Assembly (NCBI GenBank): GCA_033675545.1 | Contig: JAWDGP010001473.1 | Coordinates: forward strand, 360,001 to 424,000 | Direction of reading: 5' to 3' | Source: Elysia crispata | Lineage: Eukaryota > Mollusca > Gastropoda > Plakobranchidae | DNA: 64,000 nt | Program-made: the position numbers and the translations under genes | The notes under the pieces: model-generated | Told to the model about the DNA's origin: nothing | Database searches by the model: none | The model's input: the letters and a program-made list of their open reading frames with translations, nothing else | Shown: positions 42,412 through 55,847 of the stretch, piece after piece | Layout of the letters: every line of letters begins with the position of its first letter | Numbering within the stretch: position 1 is the first letter of the stretch

Positions 42412-42459
42412 AAAAAGGTACAGCATCTTGTAAGTTTTCGAACTGTGCTGTACCTTTTT
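42412..42459. other. Perfect inverted repeat (14-nt arms, 20-nt loop)
   Basis: aaaaaggtacagca (42412-42425) and tgctgtaccttttt (42446-42459) are exact complements. It lies downstream of FHIP2, possibly in its 3'UTR, where it could form an RNA stem. Confidence 0.8.
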
Positions 42460-44637
42460 TTCATTCTATCTTGATAGTTCTCCGGCTTAAAATTTCCTAC
42501 CTAAAGATTGTTGATATACCATGCAGAAAAAAATGAAAAAAAAAAAAACCAACCCAAAACCTATACAGTCATAATTTCATTATCTCGAAATCTATTGGTG
42601 CCGTGGATTTATTTATTGATTTCCAACCTAATAATTATAAACATGGACATATTCCTTACACCACACATGATACTTTTCTCCACGTTGTATTTTTGTTTCA
42701 TGAGATCATAGAGTAAAATTTTTCTTGTGTTAAATCTTGTGGAGCTGAAAATGTGAAGCAAAGAAAAATTTACCAACAAACTAACAAACTTCTAGCCAGT
42801 GTTCTTTGTACATACGGAATTAGTATTTAAAGATATTTTCCATATGGTTTGCTGATTTGCATAATTTATTCAGTCTGCACATACACACATCATCAAATGA
42901 TTTGTATTTAGTCCAAATGGGTCATATTTCTGATACTCACTTTAAGGAGATTTTGTTTTACACTTTTGTCTCTATAGTCTCAGAAAAAAAATAATAAATT
43001 ATGAATTTATGATTCTTTAAGCTATTTTTATATTGAGACAAAAATGAAAAATGAATTGTCCCAAGTTTAAATTTATTTTATTGGAAAATTCTTCAACTCA
43101 TTTAAAGTGGAGGTTAGACCTACACAATCCTTGAGTTTCAATTATTGCATTAAAGGATATTGATGACACAAAGCAATACAATTGTTTTTTGAGTTTGGAA
43201 CTATAGATTTTATTTTTGTTTCATGTAAGTACATGTATGTATAAATAAACTTTTGTTATGGTATTTATAGCTTTACCTTAGTTTTAACAAAATTGCCCTG
43301 GTTTTCTTAGACTGATATTGACATTCTTGTTTCATGCTCACTAAACCATAGCATTTTGGATCAAGAGAATGTCTACCATTATATGGTTTGATTTATTTGA
43401 CAATTATTTCTTTTGGTAAAACTCGTAATGATTAAATTTAGAATTATACTAAAGCTGTTCAGACTAAACGATAGTCCTGACTAAACCTTAGATGCTCTTA
43501 TATTTTATGCTTAAGTCTCAGTTATGCTGTATTTAAATTAATCGTCTGTTTATATTTATTCCACTCCTTAAAATATTGATTTGGTTTTTCAGTTTTATCA
43601 CAGTAAGCACTCTTTACATCACAACTTTTGGAGACTTAAGTTTTGTACCTTTAATGATGTATTATTTGTCTATAAACATGTTTGAGCATATTTCTTTGTT
43701 CATAAATGTGCCAAAAACCAAAGTGCAATCAGTAGCAAGATCAGGTCTTCCTTTGCAAACAACTTGTCCTGTGTACGACCCAAAACTCTTTCTCATAGTC
43801 TTTGTAATTTGTCAAAAATGGATAAATGTAAATATATTATGAATGGAGAAAATTCATCACTCAGACAGCCCTTTTCTATGATGCATACAGTCAAGACTCG
43901 TTATCTTTAACTGCATTCTTTCTATGGAGCATCAAATACATAAGCAACTGGTCATTGTTGCAATTCTATGTATGAAAAGGTCAATGAAGAGGAAAAAGCA
44001 CTTGTATTCCTTTTTGAATATGAGCATCCTTGTACTTGTAGTATGAAACTCACTCTTAGCTCTGAAAACTTTGCCAAGTGTTGACAAGGCTGAGCAATCT
44101 GAATGTGTTTGAATGATGTGTCGTTCTTTATTTTAAGGATCCCAACATTGTCAACATTCATGTGGGAGTCTTTGTAAAGTTCAGTTGCAAACTTTGTAAA
44201 TGCCAAATTTATCAATGGAATATTAAAATTCTAGGCAACATGTCAGGGACATGACTTGCTAATGTGATTTTTGTAAAGTCTATTTGTTAAGTTTAAAATC
44301 ACACTCGTTTTGCACATTCATCATTTCACGCCATAGTGTGTCATGGTGCAGTTTATCACTCAGCATAGCGTATTTTAGCACAGGATTGCCTCCTCATTTT
44401 CATTTTTAATATAAAATTGTTCATGACTTGAATCTGTGCAGTCCGAATAATGTAACTAGATCATATGAATTAACACCTTGGCTACTACATGTTTTTTTCC
44501 ATTGTGTGCCAATAATTTTTATAACGGGTGAGTCGGTTGTACATGTAATTATATCACTGTCACTGTCCAAAACAAAAAGAGGGAAGTCAAGTTATGTTTT
44601 TACCAGGTTGAATCTTACCGGGAGACGTGAGAAAAAG

Positions 44638-44759
44638 TTATGATATGGACGTGCCTATTACGTCTACAGCGCACAGGGCCTCTTTGTTTAGAGGACAAAC
44701 CTGGTGTGTCTACAGCACAGCCAAAAGATTAACAAAAATTTTCTTATACAAGGATTGAT
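44638..44759 (+). repeat. Dispersed repeat, copy 2
   Basis: Collinear with 22350-22455. This copy carries an extra ~16 nt in the middle (tttgtttagaggacaaa) that is itself partly palindromic. No coding capacity. Confidence 0.55.
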
Positions 44760-44863
44760 TTTTACTTTATTTTCTGCTATGATCTGTTGAAGACTTTCCA
44801 CATCCATATAGTCAGTAGTAATCTTCAGTTCTCTTTCTCCCTGCTCCCCCTTCTCTCTGTCAC

Positions 44864-45010
44864 TGTTTCTCTGTCTGTCTGTCGGTCTGTCTATCTGTCT
44901 GACAGTCTGTCTGTCTGTCTGTCTGTCTCTTTCTTTCTTTTATCCTCTACTCTCTATGTGTCTGTCTGAATGTCTTTATCTCTTTCTCTCTCTCCCTGTC
45001 CCTCTTTCTC
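44864..45010. repeat. (CTGT)n and CT-rich tract
   Basis: Interrupted CTGT units followed by T/C-rich sequence. Confidence 0.85.
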
Positions 45011-46040
45011 TTTGCTCTTCATTTTCCTTATGGAGAATGTCATCTGCCTTTCTCTACATTTTAATAAAAAATGTGTGGGGCATGTGTTTCGAATACACTA
45101 TACTATATTTTTAACAATTGTATACGACATGTATTTTGAATACACTTTTTGCATGTGCTATAGATTTCTTTAATTTTAAACATGTTAAAAATTTTGGAAG
45201 TTGCTAATCATAAGGAACAATTTTAAATTATACAAAACTGCTAACTATTATTGCTCTGTCATCAGTTCCACTGTGGATTGCTGCTAAAAGATATCAACAT
45301 GAATCGAGCTTATTACTCTATTTCTGCAGAAACAAATAAACATTTGCACACAGCATTCTAAAGTCAACATGTGTCTGGTTTTTTGTTTTGTTTTATTTTG
45401 GAAATTCAAGAGATAGACACATGCAAAAGACTGAAAACCCAAGCATAGAAGCGGGAAAGTTGAAATGAGGTCTAAAGATCGCCAATAAAATTGTCTTAGT
45501 TTTTTATATTTGAATAGTGAATTGTCTCTACGATGTTAGCCCATTTTTTTCCGATTTTCTCCTAAACTTAATAACTGTTATGTCTTCTGCCTTGAGCTGA
45601 ATATTTCAAAGTTTGGATGATAATAATTTTTAAAACACTTTTCATCTGTGTTAAAATCCGGTTAAAAAGAAGTTATCTTAGTAAATATAGTAATGAATAA
45701 GATCAACGATGGTATAAATTTGCTTGAATTTGCCTCAAATAAGTTCATTTTATAGCTGCAAATCTTGAGGGTATAGTAGATCCCTATGACTGCAAGACAT
45801 AGCAGCGCTTCACTCAATTTTTTCTAGATTATTTTAATTTGCTTTAATTTGTTCTTGATATTGAATTGCGAAACTTATTACCAGTATCATAAAAAAGATA
45901 ATTTGAAATTAATAAAAGGATTCTGTATTTGAATATAAGGTTCAGAATGATTTATTGAAAATATTCTGCAAAGTATATGCACAATGACGAAGAGAAGGAT
46001 GCTATGGATCTTCATTTGGTGTTCAAAGACAGCATGTAAA

Positions 46041-46157
<117 letters not shown>

Positions 46158-46369
46158 CCCGTCTTCTTTCTGTTAATACATTGGTATCCTATAAACACAA
46201 TAATTAAAAGTTCATATTTCTACTGCTAAACAATGAACTGTGAAATAAAGGACAATATAAATGAACAACAACAAAAAAAACAACAAAAAAAAAAACAGTA
46301 GAGCTTTCTTACGCAATGAATAAGGGGAAAGAAAATACGTTTCGGGATTCTATTTATGAGTGATATTAT

Positions 46370-46935
46370 TGTGTCGGCTTTGCGTGACAGTTTCGTTTGA
46401 TATCTTTGCAGTCCGTGAGATACGTAGCATTCTACTTAGGAACAACATTTCTGTTGCCTCCAGTTTCTTTTTTAACCGTTTTGAAATTGTCCAGGCCTTG
46501 CATCTATACACCAGATGGGTTCATTATAGCACTGAAGAGCTCTTCTTATTGTGGGGCTGGAGATGTAGGCCTCTTTATTTATTAGTACCCATTTATTTAT
46601 GCGAATTCAGTGTTGCGTTCATCGCTTGATATGAAAATAGCGAAGTATTTGAATTGATCCATTTGAGTTTATTCTGCTTCAACAAAGTCTAATAATCGTT
46701 GCAAGTTGTTTTTATTTTCGGCAATTAATTCATTGTCATCAGCGTATCTCAAGCTGTTTACGTTGTGCTCTCCTACTTTAATTCCTGGATTCCTGGGTAT
46801 CCTTCTAGGTTTTGCCTAACCAGTTCACTGTCGAGAAAGAAAAGGTCTGGAGAAAGCACACATCTTTGTCTGTATGAGATGATTTTCCCATCTATTATAC
46901 CGACTCAGGTTCCTGGATAAGTAACATATCCTCAT
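46370..46935 (-). mobile_element. Broken non-LTR (LINE) reverse-transcriptase fragment
   Basis: Read on the minus strand from 46935 downward, the pieces are CVLSPDLFFLDSELV, then GIKVGEHNVNSLRYADDNEL (catalytic YADD at 46735-46746), then NNLQRLLDFVEAE, MDQFKYFAIFISSDERN, and the thumb-like RLKKKLEATEMLFLSRMLRIS region. These are reverse-transcriptase blocks of endonuclease-type LINEs, possibly RTE-like. An 8-nt tandem duplication (ccaggaat twice, about 46782-46797) shifts the frame just before the YADD block. A stop follows VEAE, and the part between VEAE and the next block is deleted. The endonuclease domain and the 5' end are missing, so this is a dead relic. Confidence 0.75.
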
Positions 46936-47859
46936 CGCATCTTTTGACCAAAAAAACCGCACATTGCTATTGTTTGAAAATATATATAGCACTAAGAATG
47001 AAGGTTAGCGAGGAAAGCGTAAGTTGTCAGACAGCTTATGACTGCCTTCACAATGATTGGGATCTGTTTCAATTGAATTCGAGAATGAAGATTAGGCACC
47101 TTATCTGCTCAATGTACTTTACCAGTCAACTACAGGGCTAAGTTACGAGCCGGGCGGTCCCAGGGCTCAGCTTGACGTAGAAAAGCTCGTTCTGCGTTTT
47201 ACTTTCTGTGGCAGTTGGCACACTGACAGCGAACGACCAGCCAGCGTTCTACTTTATCATCCAGGTAGTGGCATAGGAACTTCTACCGGTGGTCTAGATC
47301 ACGTCTTCAAACATAAACATAATGCATGTAAAAAAACAATAACCTGCATAATATTCAAAGAATGATTAATTTGCGTCTGTGCTTAACCCCTTCATAAAGC
47401 TCTTTTATAGCTAATCAAATCAAAAGGGGGAAAACACTCGGGCTGTATTTGCTGTTTGGTTGTGATCAACTATTATACTGTCTTGTACCCCGTGTCTCTG
47501 TGAGACCGAGGGGAAGTAGGCCTTACAATATTAAAAGCCATTTTGTTACATTTAAATGGTTTTTTTTTTTTTTCTGAAAATCTGTATCCATCTAGAGCCA
47601 AGACTTCATCACAGCTGTAATTTATATTTTAACTTAGAGGTAATAATTGTTATGTTTTTGTGTGTGTGTGTGTTCACATGATTCGATTGCAGCCAAGACA
47701 GAAATGCGTCAGCACTTTACGGGCTTTGTGCGTTTAAAACCTAAGGGTGTGTGTTTCTGGCGACTGAAATATTGGCATTTTGTCACAACTTTCCAGCAAC
47801 ACAACTGCTACTCAAATTCGATGTCACCATAGGGTGGTAACTGTGATGTCACCCCGCTC

Positions 47860-47910
47860 ACTTTTCATTGGGTCCTCGCGGCTACGTGAGCTTCGCCATA
47901 TATATCAAGC
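47860..47910 (+). promoter_or_regulatory. Promoter-like cluster, target gene unknown
   Basis: ATTGG (inverted CCAAT, about 47868), then gccatatatatcaag (TATA-like, about 47896), with TGATGTCA-type CRE-like words upstream, in a locally CpG-rich stretch. No coding exon follows nearby on the plus strand. Confidence 0.2.
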
Positions 47911-48142
47911 TAGGGAGACGCCGTAAACATTGAACAGACGAAGTTGGGTTTGACATGTATTTTTTTTAAGTTAAGTAATTAAACCAGGAATACATTTATT
48001 AAAAAAAAAAGTATAAATCATTTTATGAGTTGCACTACTTTTTATTGCACATATTTATTGCAAACTTTAGTTTTAATGTTGAATTTGTTCGCACACTATT
48101 TTAAAACTACATGTACTCATCAAAATAGGGTTAAACAGTCTG

Positions 48143-48143
48143 C

Positions 48144-48216
<73 letters not shown>
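48143..48216. repeat. (CT)n microsatellite
   Basis: Pure CT repeat of about 36 units. Confidence 0.95.
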
Positions 48217-48218
<2 letters not shown>

Positions 48219-48312
48219 CTCTCTCTCTGTATCTGTATCTCTATCACTCTTCTGTCTTCTTTGTTGGTCTCGAGCTAGATTTAGGTTTGTGTTTGATTTT
48301 ACCATAGGCCTA

Positions 48313-48313
48313 G

Positions 48314-48401
<88 letters not shown>

Positions 48402-48424
48402 CCTTTCGCTCTATCTCTCTCTCC
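48313..48424. repeat. (CTGT)n-(CT)n
   Basis: About ten CTGT units followed by interrupted CT units. Confidence 0.95.
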
Positions 48425-49196
48425 CCCTTTTCATTTTTCACTAAGTGTTTCAGAATATAATACAAGCTGATATTTGATGAACAAGATCGACACGAAACGT
48501 AGAACTAATTTTGTTTAACGTTATATTACGCAGGCTCAGTTTAGAAAAAAATGTATGGCAAATTTAGTATCAACTTCATAATTATAGACTTGATAAACGA
48601 CCAGCTCAGCTTTTCACCTCTGAAGAGAAAATCATTGGCATAATGATTTTTTTTTATTAAAGTCGAAGATCAAACATGCACTGCACAACGCTGTTTTTTT
48701 TTTTTTTTTATTTTTTTAAGTTTTCAATAATTAATAATAAAAAGGTTTGTTCATTAAATAGCCTAGTTCATTGCAGAGAGCAAGGTTTCTATAAATCTGA
48801 ACAAATGTTATCATCTTCGGTTTGAGCCCAGTCTCAATCAATTTGAGCAATGCCTCTTTGGGGAGAGTATGCTGTTTGACAGTTTTCACTGGACCGTTCG
48901 AGAGAACATTATTGCTAGATGTTGTTTCCATTTAGATATGAGTCCTCTTACCATCAAAACAAGGTGCTGAATTCGACACGGTACTTATAGCCCTAGCCCA
49001 AAAGCTTAGAAAACCTTGCATAAGATAATGCTTAATGCGATTTTAACGAACATTGAAACATATTTTTTCATTCGGTGCCAAAGCCTTAAGCTTGATCTTG
49101 AACAGATTCAGAATTTGGCGTAATTTGTAGATTTTTCATTGAATGAGTAGAAGAGAGGACAGGAGAGAGAAAAAAGAAAGATAGGGAAAGATAAAG

Positions 49197-49197
<1 letters not shown>

Positions 49198-49275
<78 letters not shown>

Positions 49276-49344
49276 GAGACAGAGAGAGAGACAGAGAGAG
49301 AGAGACAGAGAGAGAGACAGAGAGAGACAGAGAGACAGAGAGAC

Positions 49345-49375
<31 letters not shown>

Positions 49376-49463
49376 CAGAGAGACAGAGAGAGAGAGAGAC
49401 AGAGAGACAGAGAGAGACAGAGAGACAGAGAGAGAGAGACAGAGAGAGAGACAGAGAGAGAGA
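49198..49463. repeat. (GA)n with GACAGA variants
   Basis: About 68 nt of pure GA, then a long (GA)n(CAGA)n mosaic. Confidence 0.95.
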
Positions 49464-51461
49464 AAAGAGAGGGGAGAGAAAGGAGGGAAGAGAATAGATT
49501 ACTGAAATAATTGTGTGGTTTCATTTTCTTAGGAATTCTGAGGTGATTCACTACTCAGCAGTGAACTTTGCCACTGAAATCTTGTCCTTAATTATGTGAA
49601 AAAAATGGTATAGGATCAGGGTGATTAATTTTTATGTCTTTTATAATTTACTCGTCATCGCATGCTGATACACGAGAATATTTAGAAATAGGTCTAGTTA
49701 CATGTATTTATCTTACCGAAGCATGCAATAGTTCATGAAGACAAGAAAATTTCTTATAGCTCTATGTTATTTGGGAAGCGATGAAATGATAAATGTGGTC
49801 TATTTTTTCTGTTATTGGTGCAATTCATTGCTGGTAATCATTTCAATGGGCCCGGGGATTATGCGATTTAAAAAAAAAAAATCATATTCAATAATGCCTA
49901 GGGAGAGAGTGGTGGTAATGCTAAGAGCAAAGTGAAGTTAGCCACGTGACCCTGGTCACATTTTTGGAGCTCGTTTCCTCTCTTGTTTTATTTGGATGTT
50001 TCTCTGATGCCACAGGACAAACTGACACGCGGCGCGCGCAGGCAACCAAATCTGTATCTGGGCTCTAAAAGGCTCCGCCACTCCTCAGATTTGTTTGTAC
50101 TCAGCACAATGAACTGGACAATGATAATTAGTGCTCGCTACACATTGTTTTACTTCCGCAAGAACATCGCAAAGGATAACGGTCGAACTTGAAGTTAAAT
50201 TGAAAATTGTTTCTTTTCTTCTTCTTCTTTTTTTTTTTTTTTTTTAAAGAAAACCTGTTCTCCAAGACCTTTGATGAGAATTATGAGATAAAATACCAAG
50301 CAACCTAAAATTTTACAAAAAATGTCCCTGCTCATACTATGATAAATAAAAAAAAATTGGCTAAATATGATCTCAAATAAAAAAATTTACACAAAGTTAC
50401 CTTTTAAAACTGCTGATTAGTACAAGGGTGAGCTCGAAGTCACCTTCTCTCCTTTTCTTTTTTCAAAGTGCAATCTCAAGAACAGATACAACGGTTCCGC
50501 CGAAGTCCACGACGTCAAATGAACAAATCGTTGATTAAGAAACCTCAGCCGACAGAAAATTATCCTGTAGGCACCCAACCTAATATTCTACGGAATTACA
50601 CACATCTGAGTAACACCTTAGTCAATTAAAGTTTAAGTAAAACCACACAGGTTTACGCGCGGAGCTATTGAACAGGTTTTAACGTATTGTCATGTCTTGT
50701 CATTCTGAAAAAAAAAATAAAATAAAATAAAGTGCTCGCCGTCTTGAATTGTTTCCAAAAATCAGACATGTTAAAGTTTCAACGCACGCCTAGGGCTTTG
50801 CAACATACGGGGTATTTTGTAACTTGAACAGATCAGACAAGGTAGTGTTGAATATACATGTACATGTAGTTCTTTATCTTACACATCTTTGTCGAGCCAA
50901 AGTAAATTATGTAAACAAAATGATTTAGGCTAGAAGCTTCTGCCTATCCTTTACAGCAAAAAATATTACTAGTACAGTAGTACTGCCTATTATATTCTTG
51001 TCCAAACGTGTTTCGAATTCCAACAGTCTGGCTTCATAACATGACAAGAAAGCCCGTGAGAATCTTTTGACACAACTTCACTTTAAGTTATCTCAGAATC
51101 AGAGCAGTTCTAACTCATTCTTAGAACTATGTATTTAAATAATGTTATTCAATTCATAACATAACATTATGGACAAAATCTATGTAAATAGACGATTCTT
51201 ACGGGGCAAACAAAGCCCTATCTTAAACTGAATACACCCCTTCCCCCTTTTCCCGTTCACCTGCTGAAAGATCAGGGTCAAGATCAGTATGGTAAGCCTA
51301 CTGGCCAAGATAGATAGGCTTATTAAAACATTTCTACGTTCAACAGTCCCATTCTTTGCCTCTACCTGTACACCAGTCCTGTAGGTGACATTGATTGTAC
51401 CTTGGTTAGTCATGGGCTTTTCCGATACACTTATTGGAACATTCTTCTTCGTATCAATCCT

Positions 51462-51594
<133 letters not shown>

Positions 51595-52452
51595 TTCCTC
51601 TCATCTGTTTTGTTTTGTTTCTTTTACCATTTTTTTCAGCGAGGTGTTCGTCACTGTGAATTCATGAAGACCCCCCCCCCTCTCTCTCTCTCTCTCTCTT
51701 CCTCTCTTCCCACCCCCCGCCCTCAATCCTCAAGTTGCCTCATCTGTGTCGCTATCAATAATATAAAAGACAACTTCGATTTTTTTTTCTCCTCTATCTC
51801 CTCCAAAACCACTTAATGCACAGTGATGAAGTTTACTGAATTTTTGTTTGCCAAGATCAGTGTCCAACGTGGCACACACACAAAAAAAAATAATAATAAC
51901 TAAATGACTAAATAATTAACAACAACAGGGCAATAAAAGTAATGAATTTAGGCTATAAAATACTCTTGAAAGTTTATTATGTTATTAATGTCATTAACTC
52001 ATCAGTTGTTGTTTTTTTTTCTTTCTTTTGGGCCAAATTTATTATAATGAACCAAATAAAATTTAAAAGACTGTTCTTAGTCGATTATAATATTTTCAAA
52101 GCATATGACGCTTTTATAACAAATTATTGGTATTTTGTAAATATGAGTACATAAAAATATAATTTTATTTGAATGGAGTGAAAAACTTTTTAAATTTTTA
52201 AAAATTTAATGAAATTTGACCCACTCCAACTTAAAGACAAAATCATCATGAAAAACATGCTCATCTGAATAGGAAAGTAGTTCCGATTTGTTTTAAGAAC
52301 AACAGCCATCGTCGCCTTTTCTTCCGGAGCGGCGATTGCGAATGTAAACACCAGTCTTCTGCTTCTTTAGCACGCGTCCCATACTTCTATACTACTGAAA
52401 ATAATTCTACTGATAGTAGTTTCTTGTTGACTCAATGATATATTTGTTCATG

Positions 52453-52893
52453 TGGGATGCACTGTTTTCGTTAGAGCATTCTTGTTATTTCACTGTCCCG
52501 GACACGGCGGACAGTGTGCCCACCAGGCGTAAGGGAACGACTTTCTCTATGTGGTCGCCCTAAGATCGTGTCCTTCCAATTATTATCATAAATTCCTAGA
52601 TGCTCTGTATTTTTAGCTTCGGGACAGCTCCAAGTTCCGGGATCTAAAGTTGAAATAGGCGGTAAAACCCATCATAAAAAAAGAAGAGGCCCACAATAAA
52701 AGGGATTCGCCCAGTCAAAGCCCTCAAACTAGTGTAAGCCTCTAGCGGAGCCCACAACTGTGTCAACCTGAGCAACTTGTACCTGAGAAACTTAGATAGC
52801 CTCTCGGTAAACAACATTCCTAGACTAGATCTAGTCTTAAGTCTAGATTAAGAAATTTTTTAGGTCTTCTTTTTGTATACGAGGAGGGTGTGC
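52453..52893 (+). repeat. Segmental duplication, copy 1
   Basis: Collinear with 63139-63433: shared runs include ttgttatttcactg, agatcgtgtcctt, gttccgggatctaaagttga and tacgaggagg. Copy 1 has about 140 extra nt (about 52686-52826). It lies about 2.36 kb upstream of the 55.25-kb exon, whereas copy 2 is directly next to the 63.45-kb exon. Confidence 0.8.
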
Positions 52894-52894
52894 C

Positions 52895-55235
52895 GAAGAG
52901 CTAATTAGAAATGCTAAAGTCATCATCGCTTTTTTCGGACGTTTCAAATAAGTTGGCGATTAAAAAAACCGTGAATGAGTTATAGGAAAAAGAAGACTCT
53001 ATGCTCTGTTGATTGTAACAGTTCGACCTAACTCAAGAATTTTTTTTTCAACTGAGAAGAAACCCTTGAGCATATTAATTAGCTGATTATAGATGTGACA
53101 TGATCCTTTAAACATAGTGGCTCGCGTGAACAGTGCTTAGTTCTTAACCAAAGGTTGCGAGTCCTCATTAATTTATGGTTCTTACCCTCAGCACTCGTTT
53201 TTTTTTTCTTTTAGTTGATTTGACCTGAGATAGTGTGGCATGATTATAGAGGATGATTCAAGGATCCGATTTTACTTTCAGGGTTGTAGTTTTGGTCTAA
53301 GTGATATGAGCTAAAGTAGACTTGTTAATCTTCGAGTTTCTGTATAATAGGCTACTGGTTGTTTTTTTTTCTACTGAATCAAAACATAGTTTCAGGCAAT
53401 GCTGTTTGATTGATTGTGTTAAAGCGTCATCATATACAGTTATGCAGGGTCTATTGGTTTCAGTCGACAGTGACAAGGGAGTTTATATAATATTCCGTTT
53501 TCAAATTAGCAAGAAAAACTGTTACTGAAAGAATTAAGATGTTGACATCGCTTTGGAGCCGGCATCTGAATAATGAGAAGTTATAGGAGTTGGATGAAGG
53601 GGAAAAAAGCCGTAGATTGAAGTCTTGTTTCACATTTAATAAAAAAAAATCGCTGATTGGGAACTTTATTAGCTGCCTGGCAGACTGAATTGAATACATG
53701 TATTTCGGATATAGATTCTGTGCAAACATTCGAAATTTTAGCAGATAAAAATACCGTCTTGGATGTTATCCAAAAAGTAGCTCTTTTCGAATTTGCTGTG
53801 TTGAAATTTTTTAGATAGACTTAATAAGTGATAAAAGAAGCTTCCTGCTTCTCGACTATATGAACGCACTATTCATGCAAAACCAGACCGTTCGTTAAAA
53901 ATTAGTTTTTAAAAAAATTATAAGAAATTTAACATTTTGTGCAATCACTAAATTTTGGGGTGTTTAAATGATGGTAAAGTTAATGATTAATTATAGAGGA
54001 AGTTAACAAGACTGCATCAAAACTTTAACAAGCACAGTTCCAGGGAGGTTCCAAGAAATAACATTAAAAAGAAACATTCCTTAAGATTGAATTCCAACTT
54101 TCTGTTTAAGTTGAAGTCCAAACTCGCTCTGATTGCAACTGGATTAGGACTAATAGGCGATATCTAGTTTCTTTTATTTTTTGTCTTAGCCTTGTTCTTA
54201 ATGGTCCTCGTTCACATCAGTTTTCAGTCTCACCGACTAAGTGGGCCACAACACCTATGAATTTTCCACTATTTTGTTTCTTTCTTCTTTATCATTCCAC
54301 TTTCATTTCGCGGTTTATTTTTTAAGATCACAGGATCTTTTGCTTCACAACCAGAACCTTTTCTTATCACTACTATTTCACATTTCAAACAAATCAGATC
54401 TTGAAGTCGCTGCTAAAAGGAAACCCACCAATCTACGATTAAAAAAGTGTATGTTCTGTCGAAGATCTTAGCTTCACACAGCAGTGCTCATCTTCACTCA
54501 TGCTGTGTTGATATGTCGCATATTTCCTTTTTTTGCACATGTTGTGGTTGACCACAATGTGATCCGAAAGTTGAACGTGACGCATTATCAGCAGTTGATC
54601 AAAGTACTTAGAAAAACATGAATCTTTATGATAAGAAACCACAACGTTTTAATCAAACTACAACAGTAACAACTGGTCCTTACTGACAGATGAGCACAGA
54701 ATTTAATTTAAGGTGCTTAGAAACGCGTGAGTCTTGATTAGTATTAGACACAAAATTTAATTGAATGACCTTTAGAAGAACTAAGTCTTTGAGACAAGTA
54801 CAACAAAGTTCATTCAAAGAGGATTGGGGATACGTGAGTCTTGAGTACAAGCAAGCATAATGTTACGCTTGTTTAATTTTATGTTTTTTCTTTTGCTTGA
54901 TTAAAAAAAAAAACAAAAAACTAAGCCAGCTCTGATTTGCAATGCTTTATACTTTAAGTACCTCAAGTCTGTTGAACCAAGACGAGTTATTTTGGATTTT
55001 CTTTTCGTTTCTTTTTTGGCAAACTTGTTTTACAAAACAAATGGTATTACTGTGCAAGGCGTCATATTAAATGAGATAATTAATACTCATTTTCAGAGAA
55101 AAATCTTCACTTACTTCTACAAAAAAATGATTGAGGTGAAGGTAAAGTGGATGACACGACTTCAAAATTACTAACACTTACTTTCATGCCTAACTCTTTT
55201 ACTCTATGAACTAACTTCTCTCTAGTAAGACATTG
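52895..55235. other. AT-rich spacer separating duplicated flank from pro-domain exon
   Basis: About 2.34 kb are present between the duplicated flank and the 55.25-kb exon but absent from the 63-kb copy. No gene, terminal repeat or target-site duplication was recognised at its edges. Confidence 0.4.
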
Positions 55236-55251
55236 TATCATTTTCTATCAG

Positions 55252-55847
55252 TTGGCAGTTAAAACAGCAGCAACGTTTATAACAAGGAAAATCTTGAGAC
55301 CAATGGCCTCACTGAGTGGTGTTGGACTCTCTTTTCTGGTTTGTCTCACTGGCCAGCTCGTCAGATGTGGCCATTTCCATAGTCAAGTCCTATGGTGCAA
55401 AGAGAAAGTTTGGGCTCCGAACTTCCTTCATAGTCGTAGCAGTCTTTTTTCTTGGCAACAACCATTGTTCGGCTTTACCTCGCAGAGAGAATGTCAGGCT
55501 GCAATGTGTGTCCCAAAATGCAAAAACTCTTCACCTTCTGTCAATCCTACACTGCCCTTTTTGACCCATTCGCCTCAAGAGGAAAAATCCACCAAGCCTA
55601 CTATTTTGCATGGCCCATACGCTCCACAGGATGAGATGCGTCGCTCACCAGAAGTCTCAAATCGTGGCACCAAACAAGTGAAAGAACTCCAAGCGATCCT
55701 GGGATTTAATTCGCGGGTGATTCTGAACAAAATAGGCGAAGTTATCGGAATAGAGGCGCCAGCAGGCAGACTTCCAGGCACGAATTCCCGACCTGGTCCC
55801 CACAGTGAGACCTTCCCAGGAGATGATGCCTCTATCTGCTGTAGCAC
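55252..55847 (+). CDS. Alternative or paralogous Spaetzle-like signal/pro-domain exon
   Basis: The frame is open for 198 codons and ends SICCS-AC|gtgagt. This is the same splice point and phase 2 as the exon at 57764, but here the donor is intact, so it can join 59689 in frame. The stretch LQAILGFNSRVILNKIGEVIGI is homologous to LKASLGLNFEFVLDDGEQIIGL of the other exon. A plausible signal peptide starts at MASLSGVGLSFLVCLTG (ATG near 55294). A second hydrophobic segment (RTSFIVVAVFF) survives in another frame. Against the 63.45-kb copy there is a 26-nt insertion near 55473-55498, which shifts the frame between the two halves. It is therefore either a working alternative exon with a remodelled N-terminus or an early pseudogene. 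Confidence 0.45.

Noticed and set aside
51180..51413. 77-codon minus-strand frame with a hydrophobic stretch
   Set aside because: No family resemblance, no clear acceptor or donor; probably chance.
52307..52396. Minus-strand 29-codon frame beginning MGRVLKKQKTG, slightly like ribosomal protein L8
   Set aside because: The resemblance covers only about six residues and stops; likely chance in a CpG-rich patch.
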